From JAWVZU01 sp033722075 (lineage in GTDB: Bacteria > Pseudomonadota > Gammaproteobacteria > Xanthomonadales > SZUA-38): a stretch of DNA of 8,669 nt. A program made the translations under genes and the position numbers. Below are positions 1 through 8,114 of this stretch, piece by piece; positions within the stretch are counted from its first letter, which is position 1; the number at the start of each line of letters is the position of its first letter. The notes below the pieces were generated by a model. The model searched no databases, had not been told where the DNA came from, and was given only the letters and a program-made list of their open reading frames with translations. The stretch lies in the NCBI GenBank assembly GCA_033722075.1, contig JAWVZU010000172.1:1-8669 (forward strand), in the 5' to 3' direction.

Positions 1-1
1 C

Positions 2-1066
2 CGTCAGGGCGAGATCATCGATGAGCTCAGCGGCGGCGAGCACGCGCCCGCGAGACAAATCGCCGCCATCATCCAGCGGGTCCGGCCGGACGTGATCCTC
101 CTCAACGAATTCGATTACGCCGGTGCGCCGGCACTGGACCTGTTCGCCGAGCAGTATCTCGCCGTAGGTCAACACGGCGAGTCTCCCATCGCCTACCCCT
201 ACCGTTTCGTCGCACCGGTCAATACCGGCGTATCCGCGGGCGTCGATCTCAACGGCGACGGCGAGGTCTCCGTTCCCGAAGACGCCCACGGTTTCGGGCT
301 TTACCCCGGCCAGTTCGGGATGGCGCTGCTGTCCCGGCTGCCGCTGGAAGAAGGCATCCGCACCTTTCGCGAATTCCGCTGGGCCGACATGCCCGACCCG
401 TGGTGGCCGGTCGATCCCGGCAGCGGCGAACTGCTCTACTCCGCCGAGGCCCGGGAGGCCCTGCGCCTCTCCAGCAAGAGCCACTGGGATATCCCGGTCC
501 GCATGCCGGATGGTCGGACCGTGCACATCCTGGCCAGCCACCCGACCCCGCCCGTCTTCGACGGCCCGGAGGATCGCAACGGGCGGCGCAACCACGATGA
601 AATCCGTTTCTGGAGGGATTACCTCAGCGGCGCCGATTACATGTACGACGACGCCGGCGTCTCCGGCGGGCTCGAGCCGGCAGCTGCCTTCCTCATCGTG
701 GGTGACATGAACGCCGATCCGAACGACGGCGATTCGACGGGCAACCCCATGGCCGAGCTTCTGGCCCATCCACGGGTCAATGGCGACCTGGCGCCGGCCA
801 GTGAGGGCGCCGCTCTGGCCGGCACGACGCTGGGCGGCGTCAACCGGAACCATCGCGGCGACCATGCCACCGACACGGCCCGTTTCAATCCCGAAGGTGC
901 CGGAAACCTGCGCGCCGACTACGTCCAGCCGAGCCGGAATCTCTCGATTCTGGACTGCGGTGTCTTCTGGCCGCTCCCCGGCGAACCGGAGGCAGAATGG
1001 ATCGAGGCATCGGACCATCGCCTGGTCTGGGTCGACGTTGCCTTGGAAGCCGAGGCGAACGACTGA
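2..1066 (+). CDS. Endonuclease/exonuclease/phosphatase family protein, 5' end missing
   Basis: Partial gene: the frame is open from base 2, so the start codon and any signal peptide lie upstream. 354 residues are visible. Family hallmarks appear in order: RPDVILLNEFDY (residues 28-39) with the metal-binding Asn/Glu, SHPTPP with its histidine (about 179-184), GDMNADP (about 234-240), and the C-terminal SDHRLVW (about 337-343) with the catalytic Asp-His pair. These place it in the Mg2+-dependent EEP fold (DNase I, exonuclease III, sphingomyelinase-like phosphodiesterases). The substrate cannot be assigned; nucleic acid, phospholipid or another phosphoester are all possible. An acidic loop DLNGDGEVSVPE (residues 82-93) fits an EF-hand calcium loop. 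The in-frame GTG at 92 falls inside the conserved ILLNEFD strand and is not the start. The gene ends 51 bases before tdh and is probably a separate unit. Confidence 0.85.
   Translation, partial: RQGEIIDELSGGEHAPARQIAAIIQRVRPDVILLNEFDYAGAPALDLFAEQYLAVGQHGESPIAYPYRFVAPVNTGVSAGVDLNGDGEVSVPEDAHGFGLYPGQFGMALLSRLPLEEGIRTFREFRWADMPDPWWPVDPGSGELLYSAEAREALRLSSKSHWDIPVRMPDGRTVHILASHPTPPVFDGPEDRNGRRNHDEIRFWRDYLSGADYMYDDAGVSGGLEPAAAFLIVGDMNADPNDGDSTGNPMAELLAHPRVNGDLAPASEGAALAGTTLGGVNRNHRGDHATDTARFNPEGAGNLRADYVQPSRNLSILDCGVFWPLPGEPEAEWIEASDHRLVWVDVALEAEAND
245..280 (+). other. EF-hand-like calcium loop within the EEP protein
   Basis: The 12 codons encode DLNGDGEVSVPE. This matches the EF-hand loop pattern at positions 1 (Asp), 3 (Asn), 5 (Asp), 6 (Gly), 8 (hydrophobic) and 12 (Glu). 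No second loop or flanking helix pair is obvious. It may be a single structural Ca2+ site, as in dockerin-type loops, inside an insertion of the EEP domain. From memory, related EEP proteins carry a similar DLDGDG stretch here, so it is probably a subfamily trait. Calcium binding is inferred. Confidence 0.5.
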
Positions 1067-1072
1067 TTTCGT

Positions 1073-1078
1073 TATAAT
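1073..1078 (+). promoter_or_regulatory. Candidate -10 box for the tdh-kbl-osmC transcript
   Basis: A perfect TATAAT lies in the 51-base gap between the EEP stop and tdh, 39 bases before the tdh ATG. It stands out in GC-rich DNA. No TTGACA-like -35 is found at 15-19 bases upstream. A TTGGAA at 1043-1048 is 24 bases away, which is too far. The bases at the extended -10 positions are CG rather than TG, so only half matched. It could be a weak or activator-dependent sigma-70 promoter starting near 1085 with a leader of about 30 bases. Confidence 0.5.
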
Positions 1079-1107
1079 GACGACGACATTTCCCTGCGCC
1101 GGATCAC

Positions 1108-1112
1108 GGTGA
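1108..1112 (+). promoter_or_regulatory. Ribosome binding site deciding the tdh start
   Basis: GGTGA ends 5 bases before the ATG at 1118 and supports that codon. The in-frame GTG at 1109 overlaps this site and has no Shine-Dalgarno of its own at normal spacing. The next in-frame ATG (1130) aligns with the E. coli Tdh start but has poorer ribosome-binding context. Confidence 0.5.
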
Positions 1113-1117
1113 TTTCC

Positions 1118-2152
1118 ATGTCTCAAACGATGCGAGCCCTCGTCAAGCGCCACCCGCAACCGGGATTGTGGATGGAGGACGTGCCCATTCCGAAGGTCGG
1201 ACCCGGCGACGTCCGAATCAAGCTCGAGAAAACGGCCATCTGCGGCACCGACGTGCACATCTACAACTGGGACGAATGGTCGCAGCGCACCATCCGTCCC
1301 GGCCTGGTCATCGGGCATGAATTCGTCGGGACGATCGATGAAGTCGGGGCCGGCGTTCGGGGTTACCAGGTCGGCCAGCGGGTTTCCGCGGAAGGACACA
1401 TTTCCTGCGGCATCTGTCGCAACTGCAAGCGCGGCAAGGCCCACCTGTGCCCCAATACGGTGGGTATCGGAGTCAATCGCGACGGCGCGTTCGCCGAATA
1501 CGTGGTCGTACCGGCCACCAACCTGTGGGTCATTCCCGATGAAATCCCGTCCGAGCTGGCGGCATTTTTCGATCCCTTCGGCAACGCCGCCCACTGCGCC
1601 CTGAAATTCGACCTGGTGGGAGAAGACGTGCTCATCACCGGCGCCGGACCCATCGGGATCATCGCCGCCGGCATCTGCAAACACGTCGGCGCCCGGCACG
1701 TCGTCGTCACCGATATCAACGACTACCGCCTGGGTCTGGCCCAGGCCATGGGCGCAACCCACACCATCAACGTGACCGAGCACCGCATCGACGAGGTAGT
1801 TGCCGACCTGGGCATCCAGGGCTTCGACGTCGGGCTCGAGATGTCGGGCAACGGCCAGGCCTTCGAGGATCTCCTGGAGCACATGTATCCTGCCGGCAAG
1901 GTCGCCCTGCTCGGGATCCTGCCCAACGAGACCCGGATCAACTGGGACGAGATCATCTTCAAGGGGCTGGAACTGCACGGCATTTACGGCCGGCTCATGT
2001 ACGAGACGTGGTACAAGATGACCCAGATGGTCCTGACCGGCTTCCCGCTGCACAAGGTCCTCACCCACCAGATCCCGATCGACGACTTCGAGCAGGGTTT
2101 CGAACTGATGCGCGCCGGTGACTGCGGCAAGATCGTCTGCGAATGGAATTGA
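1118..2152 (+). CDS. tdh: L-threonine 3-dehydrogenase
   Basis: Cytosolic zinc enzyme that oxidises L-threonine with NAD+ to L-2-amino-3-oxobutanoate, the first step of threonine breakdown to glycine. At 344 residues it is close to E. coli Tdh (341), with near-identical blocks such as KTAICGTDVHIYNWDEWSQ. Catalytic zinc ligands are visible at Cys42 and in GHE (His67, Glu68). Four cysteines of the structural zinc lobe are at 97, 100, 103 and 111. The Rossmann motif GAGPIG is at 175-180, followed by Asp199, which selects NAD+. The C-terminal part keeps IFKGLELHGIYGR (279-291) and ETWYKM. The ATG at 1118 was chosen for GGTGA five bases upstream; the ATG at 1130 would give 340 residues. Its neighbour kbl encodes the next enzyme and follows after 19 bases. 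E. coli has the opposite order, kbl-tdh. Confidence 0.97.
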   Translation: MSQTMRALVKRHPQPGLWMEDVPIPKVGPGDVRIKLEKTAICGTDVHIYNWDEWSQRTIRPGLVIGHEFVGTIDEVGAGVRGYQVGQRVSAEGHISCGICRNCKRGKAHLCPNTVGIGVNRDGAFAEYVVVPATNLWVIPDEIPSELAAFFDPFGNAAHCALKFDLVGEDVLITGAGPIGIIAAGICKHVGARHVVVTDINDYRLGLAQAMGATHTINVTEHRIDEVVADLGIQGFDVGLEMSGNGQAFEDLLEHMYPAGKVALLGILPNETRINWDEIIFKGLELHGIYGRLMYETWYKMTQMVLTGFPLHKVLTHQIPIDDFEQGFELMRAGDCGKIVCEWN

Positions 2153-2171
2153 AGCAAACAGGACCCCAGCC

Positions 2172-3356
<1,185 letters not shown>

Positions 3357-3368
3357 TCCGGAGCAACC

Positions 3369-3809
3369 ATGGAATCGCACAAGGTAACCATCCACTGGGA
3401 ACGCGGAGATCAGTCCTTCGAGCCCGAGCATTATCCCCGCGATCACGAGTGGCAGTTCGACGGGGGTGAGCGGGTCAAGGCGTCAGCCGCGGCCGGCTTT
3501 CACGGCAATCCGGACTGCGTGGACCCGGAACAGGCCTTTACCGCGGCGCTGTCCGCGTGCCACATGCTGACCTTCCTGGCGCTGGCATCGAAAAAACGCA
3601 TCGTGGTCAACGCCTACGATGATCAGGCCGAGGGATTCCTCGGCAAGAACGAGGACGGTCGCATGGCGATGGTCCGGGTGGTCCTGCGCCCGAGGATCGA
3701 ATTCGAAGGCGACCCGCCGGACCCGGAACAGCTCGCCCAGCTTCACGAGCGGGCTCACAAGGCCTGCTTCATTGCCAATTCGGTCAATACGCCGGTCGAA
3801 ATCGAGTAG
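3369..3809 (+). CDS. OsmC-family thiol protein (putative peroxiredoxin)
   Basis: 146 residues, the normal length of the OsmC/Ohr fold, which reduces organic hydroperoxides with a reactive cysteine pair. Cys64 in LSACHML and Cys133 in AHKACFIANS are 69 residues apart, as in the family. DPEQAFTAAL precedes the first cysteine on the central helix. The second motif reads CFIA instead of the classic CPVS of OsmC, which points to a broader OsmC-like subgroup, so peroxidase activity is inferred. An extra Cys50 is present. The ATG at 3369 has GGAG five bases upstream. Only 12 bases separate it from kbl, so it is probably co-transcribed with tdh-kbl. Its link to threonine breakdown is unknown. It could equally serve the lipid cluster downstream by clearing lipid hydroperoxides, but a larger gap separates them. 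Confidence 0.85.
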   Translation: MESHKVTIHWERGDQSFEPEHYPRDHEWQFDGGERVKASAAAGFHGNPDCVDPEQAFTAALSACHMLTFLALASKKRIVVNAYDDQAEGFLGKNEDGRMAMVRVVLRPRIEFEGDPPDPEQLAQLHERAHKACFIANSVNTPVEIE

Positions 3810-3878
3810 CGCTTTCACCTTGCCTCAACGCGCCGCGGGCAAACTCGGCTCCTTCGCAGCAGCAGGCCCGTGCAGGGC

Positions 3879-3883
3879 AGGAA
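3879..3883 (+). promoter_or_regulatory. Ribosome binding site deciding the desaturase start
   Basis: AGGAA ends seven bases before the GTG at 3891 and favours it over the earlier in-frame GTG at 3870. That earlier codon sits in the loop of a small inverted repeat (GCCC at 3866-3869, GGGC at 3875-3878). The gap 3810-3890 shows no recognisable -10/-35 pair and no T-tailed terminator hairpin. The lipid cluster may therefore be read through from the tdh transcript or use a promoter I cannot recognise. Confidence 0.45.
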
Positions 3884-3890
3884 TGGCGAA

Positions 3891-4823
3891 GTGCGCAAGG
3901 ACACCTGGCGACGCCGGCTCACCGCCGTAACGCGCTGGATCGACAACGAGGCAGGCGGGACAACCGACACCGCCGGGGACCGCATCGACTGGTTGCGCGT
4001 CGTGCCGTTCCTGGGGCTGCATCTGGCCTGTCTGGGCGTGTTCTGGGTCGGCTGGAGTCCCTTTGCCGTGCTCGTCGCGCTTGCGCTTTACGCCCTTCGC
4101 ATGTTCGCCATCACCGGTTTCTTTCACCGCTATTTTTCCCATCGCGCCTTCCGCACGTCCCGGCCGGTCCAGTTCGTTTTCGGACTGATCGGCACCTCGG
4201 CGGTGCAGCGCGGCCCTCTCTGGTGGGCAGCCCATCACCGGCACCATCACCTGCACAGCGATACCGACAAGGATCCCCACTCGCCCGTCATCCAGGGCTT
4301 TTTCATGAGCCACATGGGGTGGTTCATGACCCGGGAGGGATTCCGGGCCGATTTCGACCGGGTGCGCGACCTGGCGAAGTTTCCCGAGCTGCGTCTTCTC
4401 GATCGCTTCGACGTGCTCGTCCCCGTGGCGCTGGCCACCGGCCTGTTTCTGCTCGGCAACCAGCTAAAGGCGCACTACCCCGCCCTCGGCACGGACGGGC
4501 CGCAACTGCTCATCTGGGGCTTCTTCATCTCCACCGTCGTGCTGTTCCACGCAACGGTCACGATCAACTCGCTTGCCCACCGCTACGGCCGTCGCCGCTT
4601 CGCCACCCGGGATCACTCCCGCAACAACTTCTGGCTGGCCCTGCTCACCTTCGGCGAGGGCTGGCACAATAATCACCACCATTACCCGGGGGCCGCGCGG
4701 CAGGGCTTTGTCTGGTGGGAGATCGACCTGACCTACTATCTGCTGCTGGGCCTCGCCCGACTCGGCCTGGTCTGGGACCTGAAGACGGTGCCGCCGAAGG
4801 TCCTTCGGGCACGGCGGGTCTGA
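3891..4823 (+). CDS. Membrane fatty acid (acyl-CoA type) desaturase
   Basis: Di-iron integral membrane desaturase of the delta-9 acyl-CoA/lipid type, which inserts a double bond into a fatty acyl chain using O2 and electrons. All three histidine boxes are intact: HRYFSH (79-84), HRHHH (116-120) and HNNHH (259-263) in the usual GEGWHNNHH context. A further family histidine lies in NSLAHRYG. About four hydrophobic segments are seen, near residues 36-54, 57-77, 174-190 and 205-225, paired around the boxes as expected. Length is 310 residues from GTG 3891; GTG 3870 would add seven. No cytochrome b5 or ferredoxin domain is fused, so the electron donor is encoded elsewhere. The flavoprotein gene follows after 10 bases. 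Inference from context: it supplies the unsaturated chain used by the downstream methyltransferases. Regiospecificity cannot be told. Confidence 0.9.
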   Translation: MRKDTWRRRLTAVTRWIDNEAGGTTDTAGDRIDWLRVVPFLGLHLACLGVFWVGWSPFAVLVALALYALRMFAITGFFHRYFSHRAFRTSRPVQFVFGLIGTSAVQRGPLWWAAHHRHHHLHSDTDKDPHSPVIQGFFMSHMGWFMTREGFRADFDRVRDLAKFPELRLLDRFDVLVPVALATGLFLLGNQLKAHYPALGTDGPQLLIWGFFISTVVLFHATVTINSLAHRYGRRRFATRDHSRNNFWLALLTFGEGWHNNHHHYPGAARQGFVWWEIDLTYYLLLGLARLGLVWDLKTVPPKVLRARRV

Positions 4824-4833
4824 GACCGGCGCC

Positions 4834-6087
4834 ATGCAACGGATAGCCATCGTAGGCGCGGGGATTGCCGGCCTGACCGCCGCCTGGCTGCTTTCACGCC
4901 GCTACCGGGTCGACCTGTTCGAAGCCAGCGACTATGCGGGCGGCCATACGCATACGCATCAGATCGAAGTCGGCGACCGGAGCTACCCTGTCGATTCCGG
5001 CTTCATCGTGTTCAATCCCGATTACTACCCTCTGTTCTGCCGCCTCCTGGAGGATCTCGGGGTCGGAACCCGCGAGACGGAAATGAGCTTTTCCGTGCGC
5101 AACGACCGCACCGGTCTGCAATACAATGCGACCGATCTGCCGGGGCTCTTCTGCCAGCGACGCAATCTGGTTCGGCCCGCATTCTGGCGCATGTTGCGCG
5201 ACATCGCCCGTTTCTACCGGGAGGCCCCGGCGTTGCTCCAGAACCCGAGCAGCCAGGCGATGACGACCGGCCGGTTCCTGGAGACGCGCGGGTACTCGGA
5301 GATCTTCGCCACCGACCATCTGATCCCCATGGCGTCGGCGCTCTGGTCAGCGCCCCCGGACCGGATCCTGGCCTTTCCCATCCAGTACATGGTGCGTTTC
5401 TTCGCCAACCACCGAATGCTACAGATGACCAACCGGCCGCCCTGGCGCACGGTCGAGGGCGGTTCACAGGCCTACGTCCGCCGCCTGCTCGACCGCCTGG
5501 AGGCCACGATCCACCTGGCCACGCCGGTCCGTTCGATTGCCCGCAGCGGCCACGGCCTGAGGGTGAGAACGGATACCTCTGAAGGCGACTACGACCGGGT
5601 GGTCCTCGCCTGCCACAGCGATCAGGCGCTTGCCATGCTGGAACAGCCCTCCGACGACCACCGCGCGGTGCTTGGCGCCATGCCCTATCAGCGCAACGAC
5701 GTGGTGCTTCATACGGACACGTCCGTTCTGCCGGCCAGCCGTCGCGGTTGGGCGGCGTGGAACGCGCGGATACCTCGCCATGACAGCCAACTCTGTATGG
5801 TCACCTATGACATGAATATCCTGCAGGGCCACGACGCACCGCTGGAGTTCCTGGTGACCCTCAACCAGGACACCGACATCGACCCGGCCCGGGTCCTTCG
5901 CCGAATGACCTATCATCATCCCGTGTACACCACCGAGTCGGTTGCCGCCCAAGGCGAATTCGATCGCATCGACGGCATGCAAGGCCTGCACTTCTGCGGG
6001 GCCTACTGGGGCTGGGGCTTTCACGAGGACGGCGTTCGAAGCGCAGCCCGCGTCGCCCACCGTCTGGGAGTCGCCTGGGATGACTGA
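4834..6087 (+). CDS. FAD-dependent oxidoreductase (COG2907, flavin amine oxidase-like)
   Basis: 417 residues. The N-terminal Rossmann motif GAGIAG (8-13) is followed by Glu30 at the end of the second strand, which binds the FAD ribose, and a GGHTHTHQ segment (36-43). The C-terminal flavin-binding block FCGAYWGWGFHEDGVRSA starts at residue 387. DSGFIVFN (about 54-61) is a further family mark. This is the group found beside Cfa-family methyltransferases in many bacteria. It also resembles, from memory, the N-terminal half of plant cyclopropane fatty acid synthases (compare FCGAYQGYGFHEDG there). It shares the fold of phytoene desaturases and amine oxidases, so a dehydrogenation or oxidation of a modified acyl chain is plausible. 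The reaction here is inferred. The ribosome site is weak. The stop overlaps the next gene by 8 bases, suggesting coupling. No signal peptide is seen; it is probably cytosolic or at the inner membrane face. Confidence 0.9.
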   Translation: MQRIAIVGAGIAGLTAAWLLSRRYRVDLFEASDYAGGHTHTHQIEVGDRSYPVDSGFIVFNPDYYPLFCRLLEDLGVGTRETEMSFSVRNDRTGLQYNATDLPGLFCQRRNLVRPAFWRMLRDIARFYREAPALLQNPSSQAMTTGRFLETRGYSEIFATDHLIPMASALWSAPPDRILAFPIQYMVRFFANHRMLQMTNRPPWRTVEGGSQAYVRRLLDRLEATIHLATPVRSIARSGHGLRVRTDTSEGDYDRVVLACHSDQALAMLEQPSDDHRAVLGAMPYQRNDVVLHTDTSVLPASRRGWAAWNARIPRHDSQLCMVTYDMNILQGHDAPLEFLVTLNQDTDIDPARVLRRMTYHHPVYTTESVAAQGEFDRIDGMQGLHFCGAYWGWGFHEDGVRSAARVAHRLGVAWDD

Positions 6088-6865
6088 ACCGACATTTCAA
6101 AGTGCAATCTACGAAGGCTGGGTTCGGCACCGCCGGTTCCATCCGCATGCCCACGAGTTCCGCTACCGCCTGTTCATGATGTACCTTGATCTCGACGAAC
6201 TCGACCGGGTCCTTGCCATGAGCCCCTGGTGGTCGAGGGAACGGTTCAATCTCGCCCGGTTTCGGCGCCGCGACTACCTCGGCCCGCCCAATCTGGACCT
6301 CAGGACCGCTGTGCTCGATCATGTCGCGCAAGCCACCGGAACGCGTCCCACGGGGCCGGTGCGGATGCTCTCCCACCTGCGCTACTACGGCTATTGCTTC
6401 AACCCGGTGACCTTCTACTACGTTTTCCAGGGCAACGTGCTGGACAGCATCGTCGCGGAAATCACCAACACGCCCTGGGGCGAACGCCACCGCTACCTGC
6501 TGAGGCCGCGCGATCCGGGAAATGAGAAATATCATGATTTCGTGTTCGACAAGGCCTTCCACGTGTCACCTTTCCTCAACATGGACCTGGGCTATCGTTG
6601 GTTGATGGGAACACCGGGTGAAAACCTTCTCATCCACATGGACGTCAGCGACCGGGCTGACGAGAAGCAGTTCGATGCCACCCTCCTGGGGCATCGACGT
6701 CCCGTGAACCGCAGCAGCCTTCGCCGCGTCCTGGTGCGATACCCGCTGATGACCGCCCGGGTGATGTTCGGCATTCACTGGCAGGCGTTCAGGCTGTGGC
6801 TGAAGCGCAATCCCGTCTATGACCACCCAAGCAAACAGGATACGTCCTCCCATGTCCGGAACTGA
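6080..6865 (+). CDS. DUF1365 family protein
   Basis: 261 residues, normal for DUF1365 (COG3496), a family almost always found between a COG2907 flavoprotein and a Cfa-type methyltransferase. Conserved blocks seen are RHRRFHPHAHEFRY (16-29), RYYGYCFNPVTFYY (101-114), EITNTPWGERH (127-137), FHVSPFLNMD (160-169) and IHWQAFRLW (232-240). It is rich in His, Tyr and Trp but has no cofactor motif I recognise. In furan fatty acid producers a neighbour of this kind has been proposed to act in the oxygen-inserting step, but I am unsure which product was assigned that role, so no function is claimed. The ATG at 6080 overlaps the previous stop by 8 bases and has GGGAG nine bases upstream. In-frame codons further upstream lie within the flavoprotein gene and do not belong to it. 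Confidence 0.9.
   Translation: MTEPTFQSAIYEGWVRHRRFHPHAHEFRYRLFMMYLDLDELDRVLAMSPWWSRERFNLARFRRRDYLGPPNLDLRTAVLDHVAQATGTRPTGPVRMLSHLRYYGYCFNPVTFYYVFQGNVLDSIVAEITNTPWGERHRYLLRPRDPGNEKYHDFVFDKAFHVSPFLNMDLGYRWLMGTPGENLLIHMDVSDRADEKQFDATLLGHRRPVNRSSLRRVLVRYPLMTARVMFGIHWQAFRLWLKRNPVYDHPSKQDTSSHVRN
6837..6840 (+). promoter_or_regulatory. Possible ribosome binding site for the first Cfa-type gene
   Basis: AGGA lies 11 bases before the ATG at 6852, a slightly long spacing. The earlier in-frame ATG at 6819 has no clear Shine-Dalgarno and would overlap the DUF1365 gene by 47 bases. The later start is preferred, but the choice is not firm. Confidence 0.35.
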
Positions 6866-8114
6866 CCCTTCCGTCGCCCTTGAAAGCGCCGCACCTTCCT
6901 GGCTGACCCGAACCCTGCGGAATCGGCTGCTGGAGCAGCTCGGCCGGCTCGAACGATGCACTCTGACCGTTGTCGACGGCGCGGAACGCTGGACCCTCGG
7001 CGACGGCGACGAGCGGCTGAAGGCAAGAGTGGAAGTCCACCATCCCGAGTTTTACCGTCATGTCGCCCTCGGCGGCAGCGTCGGCGCCGGCGAGTCCTAC
7101 ATGATCGGCCACTGGAGCGCGAGCGACCTGACAGCGCTGATGCGCATCCTGGTACTCAACCGCGATGTCCTGGACGGCATGGAGAAGGGTCTGGCCTCCC
7201 TCGGCCTCACGGCTTTGCGTGCCTGGCATGCGGTCCGGCGCAACAGCCGTCGCGGCAGCCGTCGCAACATCGCCGCGCACTATGACCTGGGTAATGATTT
7301 CTTCGAGCAGATGCTCGATCCGACGCTGATGTACTCCAGCGCCCTGTTCGAACGCGACGACGACACCCTCGAAACGGCCCAGGTCCGGAAGCTGGACCGG
7401 ATCTGCCGCAAACTCGAGCTCGTGCCGGGCGACCACGTGCTGGAGATCGGCACAGGCTGGGGCGGTTTTGCCTTGCACGCGGCCGCCAACTACGGTTGCC
7501 GGGTCACTACCACGACGATTTCACGGGAACAGTATCTGCTGGCTACCGAGCGGGTGCAGGCCGCCGGCCTGGAGGACCGCATAACCCTACTCCAGCAGGA
7601 CTATCGGGACCTGGAAGGCACCTACGACAAGATCGTCTCCATCGAAATGATCGAGGCCGTGGGCCACCAATACCTGCCGACCTACCTGGCCAAGATCGCC
7701 GATCTGCTGCGGCGGGACGGCATGGCCCTGATCCAGGCCATCACCATCGAGGATCACCGTTTCGACAAGGCCCTGCGGGAGGTCGACTTCATCAAACGCC
7801 ACATCTTCCCCGGAAGTTTCATTCCCAGCGTCACGGCGATCCTGAAGGCCATGGCGGAACAGACCGACCTGCGCCTGTTCCACCTGGAGGACATCGGTCC
7901 ATCCTATGCGCGCACGCTGCGGGCCTGGTGCGAGCGCTTCCAGGCGAACCTGGGTGCGATCCGCAGGCTGGGCTACCCGGAGTCGTTCCTCCGCATGTGG
8001 GAGTTCTACCTTGCTTACTGCGAGGGCGGCTTCCTCGAGCGCTCGATCGGAAACGCCCAGCTGCTGTTCACCCGGCCCGATTGCCGGCGCGCCTCCGTGC
8101 TGGGTGAGCTATGA
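6852..8114 (+). CDS. Cyclopropane-fatty-acyl-phospholipid synthase family methyltransferase
   Basis: 420 residues with the full Cfa plan: an N-terminal lipid-binding domain (about 1-130) and a SAM methyltransferase domain. It transfers a SAM-derived carbon to the double bond of a phospholipid acyl chain, giving a cyclopropane or a methyl-branched chain. Seen are HYDLGNDFF (143-151), MYSSALF (160-166), the SAM loop EIGTGWGG (198-205), SIEMIEAVGH with Glu268 matching E. coli Glu239, and Tyr352 matching Tyr317. The bicarbonate-site Cys139 and His266 of E. coli Cfa are replaced by Ser163 and Gln295. The SAM-loop Cys is Thr201. The same Ser and Gln occur, as I recall, in plant-type synthases, so activity is likely but the product is open. 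The start at 6852 overlaps DUF1365 by 14 bases; ATG 6819 would add 11 residues. It ends in an ATGA overlap with the next gene. Confidence 0.9.
   Translation: MSGTDPSVALESAAPSWLTRTLRNRLLEQLGRLERCTLTVVDGAERWTLGDGDERLKARVEVHHPEFYRHVALGGSVGAGESYMIGHWSASDLTALMRILVLNRDVLDGMEKGLASLGLTALRAWHAVRRNSRRGSRRNIAAHYDLGNDFFEQMLDPTLMYSSALFERDDDTLETAQVRKLDRICRKLELVPGDHVLEIGTGWGGFALHAAANYGCRVTTTTISREQYLLATERVQAAGLEDRITLLQQDYRDLEGTYDKIVSIEMIEAVGHQYLPTYLAKIADLLRRDGMALIQAITIEDHRFDKALREVDFIKRHIFPGSFIPSVTAILKAMAEQTDLRLFHLEDIGPSYARTLRAWCERFQANLGAIRRLGYPESFLRMWEFYLAYCEGGFLERSIGNAQLLFTRPDCRRASVLGEL

Noticed and set aside
92..94. GTG at 92 as the start of the EEP gene.
   Set aside because: The frame is open to the window edge and the upstream codons encode a normal EEP helix (RQIAAIIQRVRPD). 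GTG 92 is the Val of a conserved core strand.
3866..3878. Inverted repeat GCCC-N5-GGGC as a terminator after the OsmC-family gene.
   Set aside because: The stem is only four base pairs and has no T tract after it; it is weak and expected by chance at this GC content.
3369..4823. The OsmC-family gene and the desaturase lie in the same frame with only the TAG at 3807-3809 between them, hinting at a read-through fusion.
   Set aside because: OsmC ends at its normal length, the intervening codons look non-coding, and the desaturase has its own ribosome site and start. A shared frame is expected one time in three.
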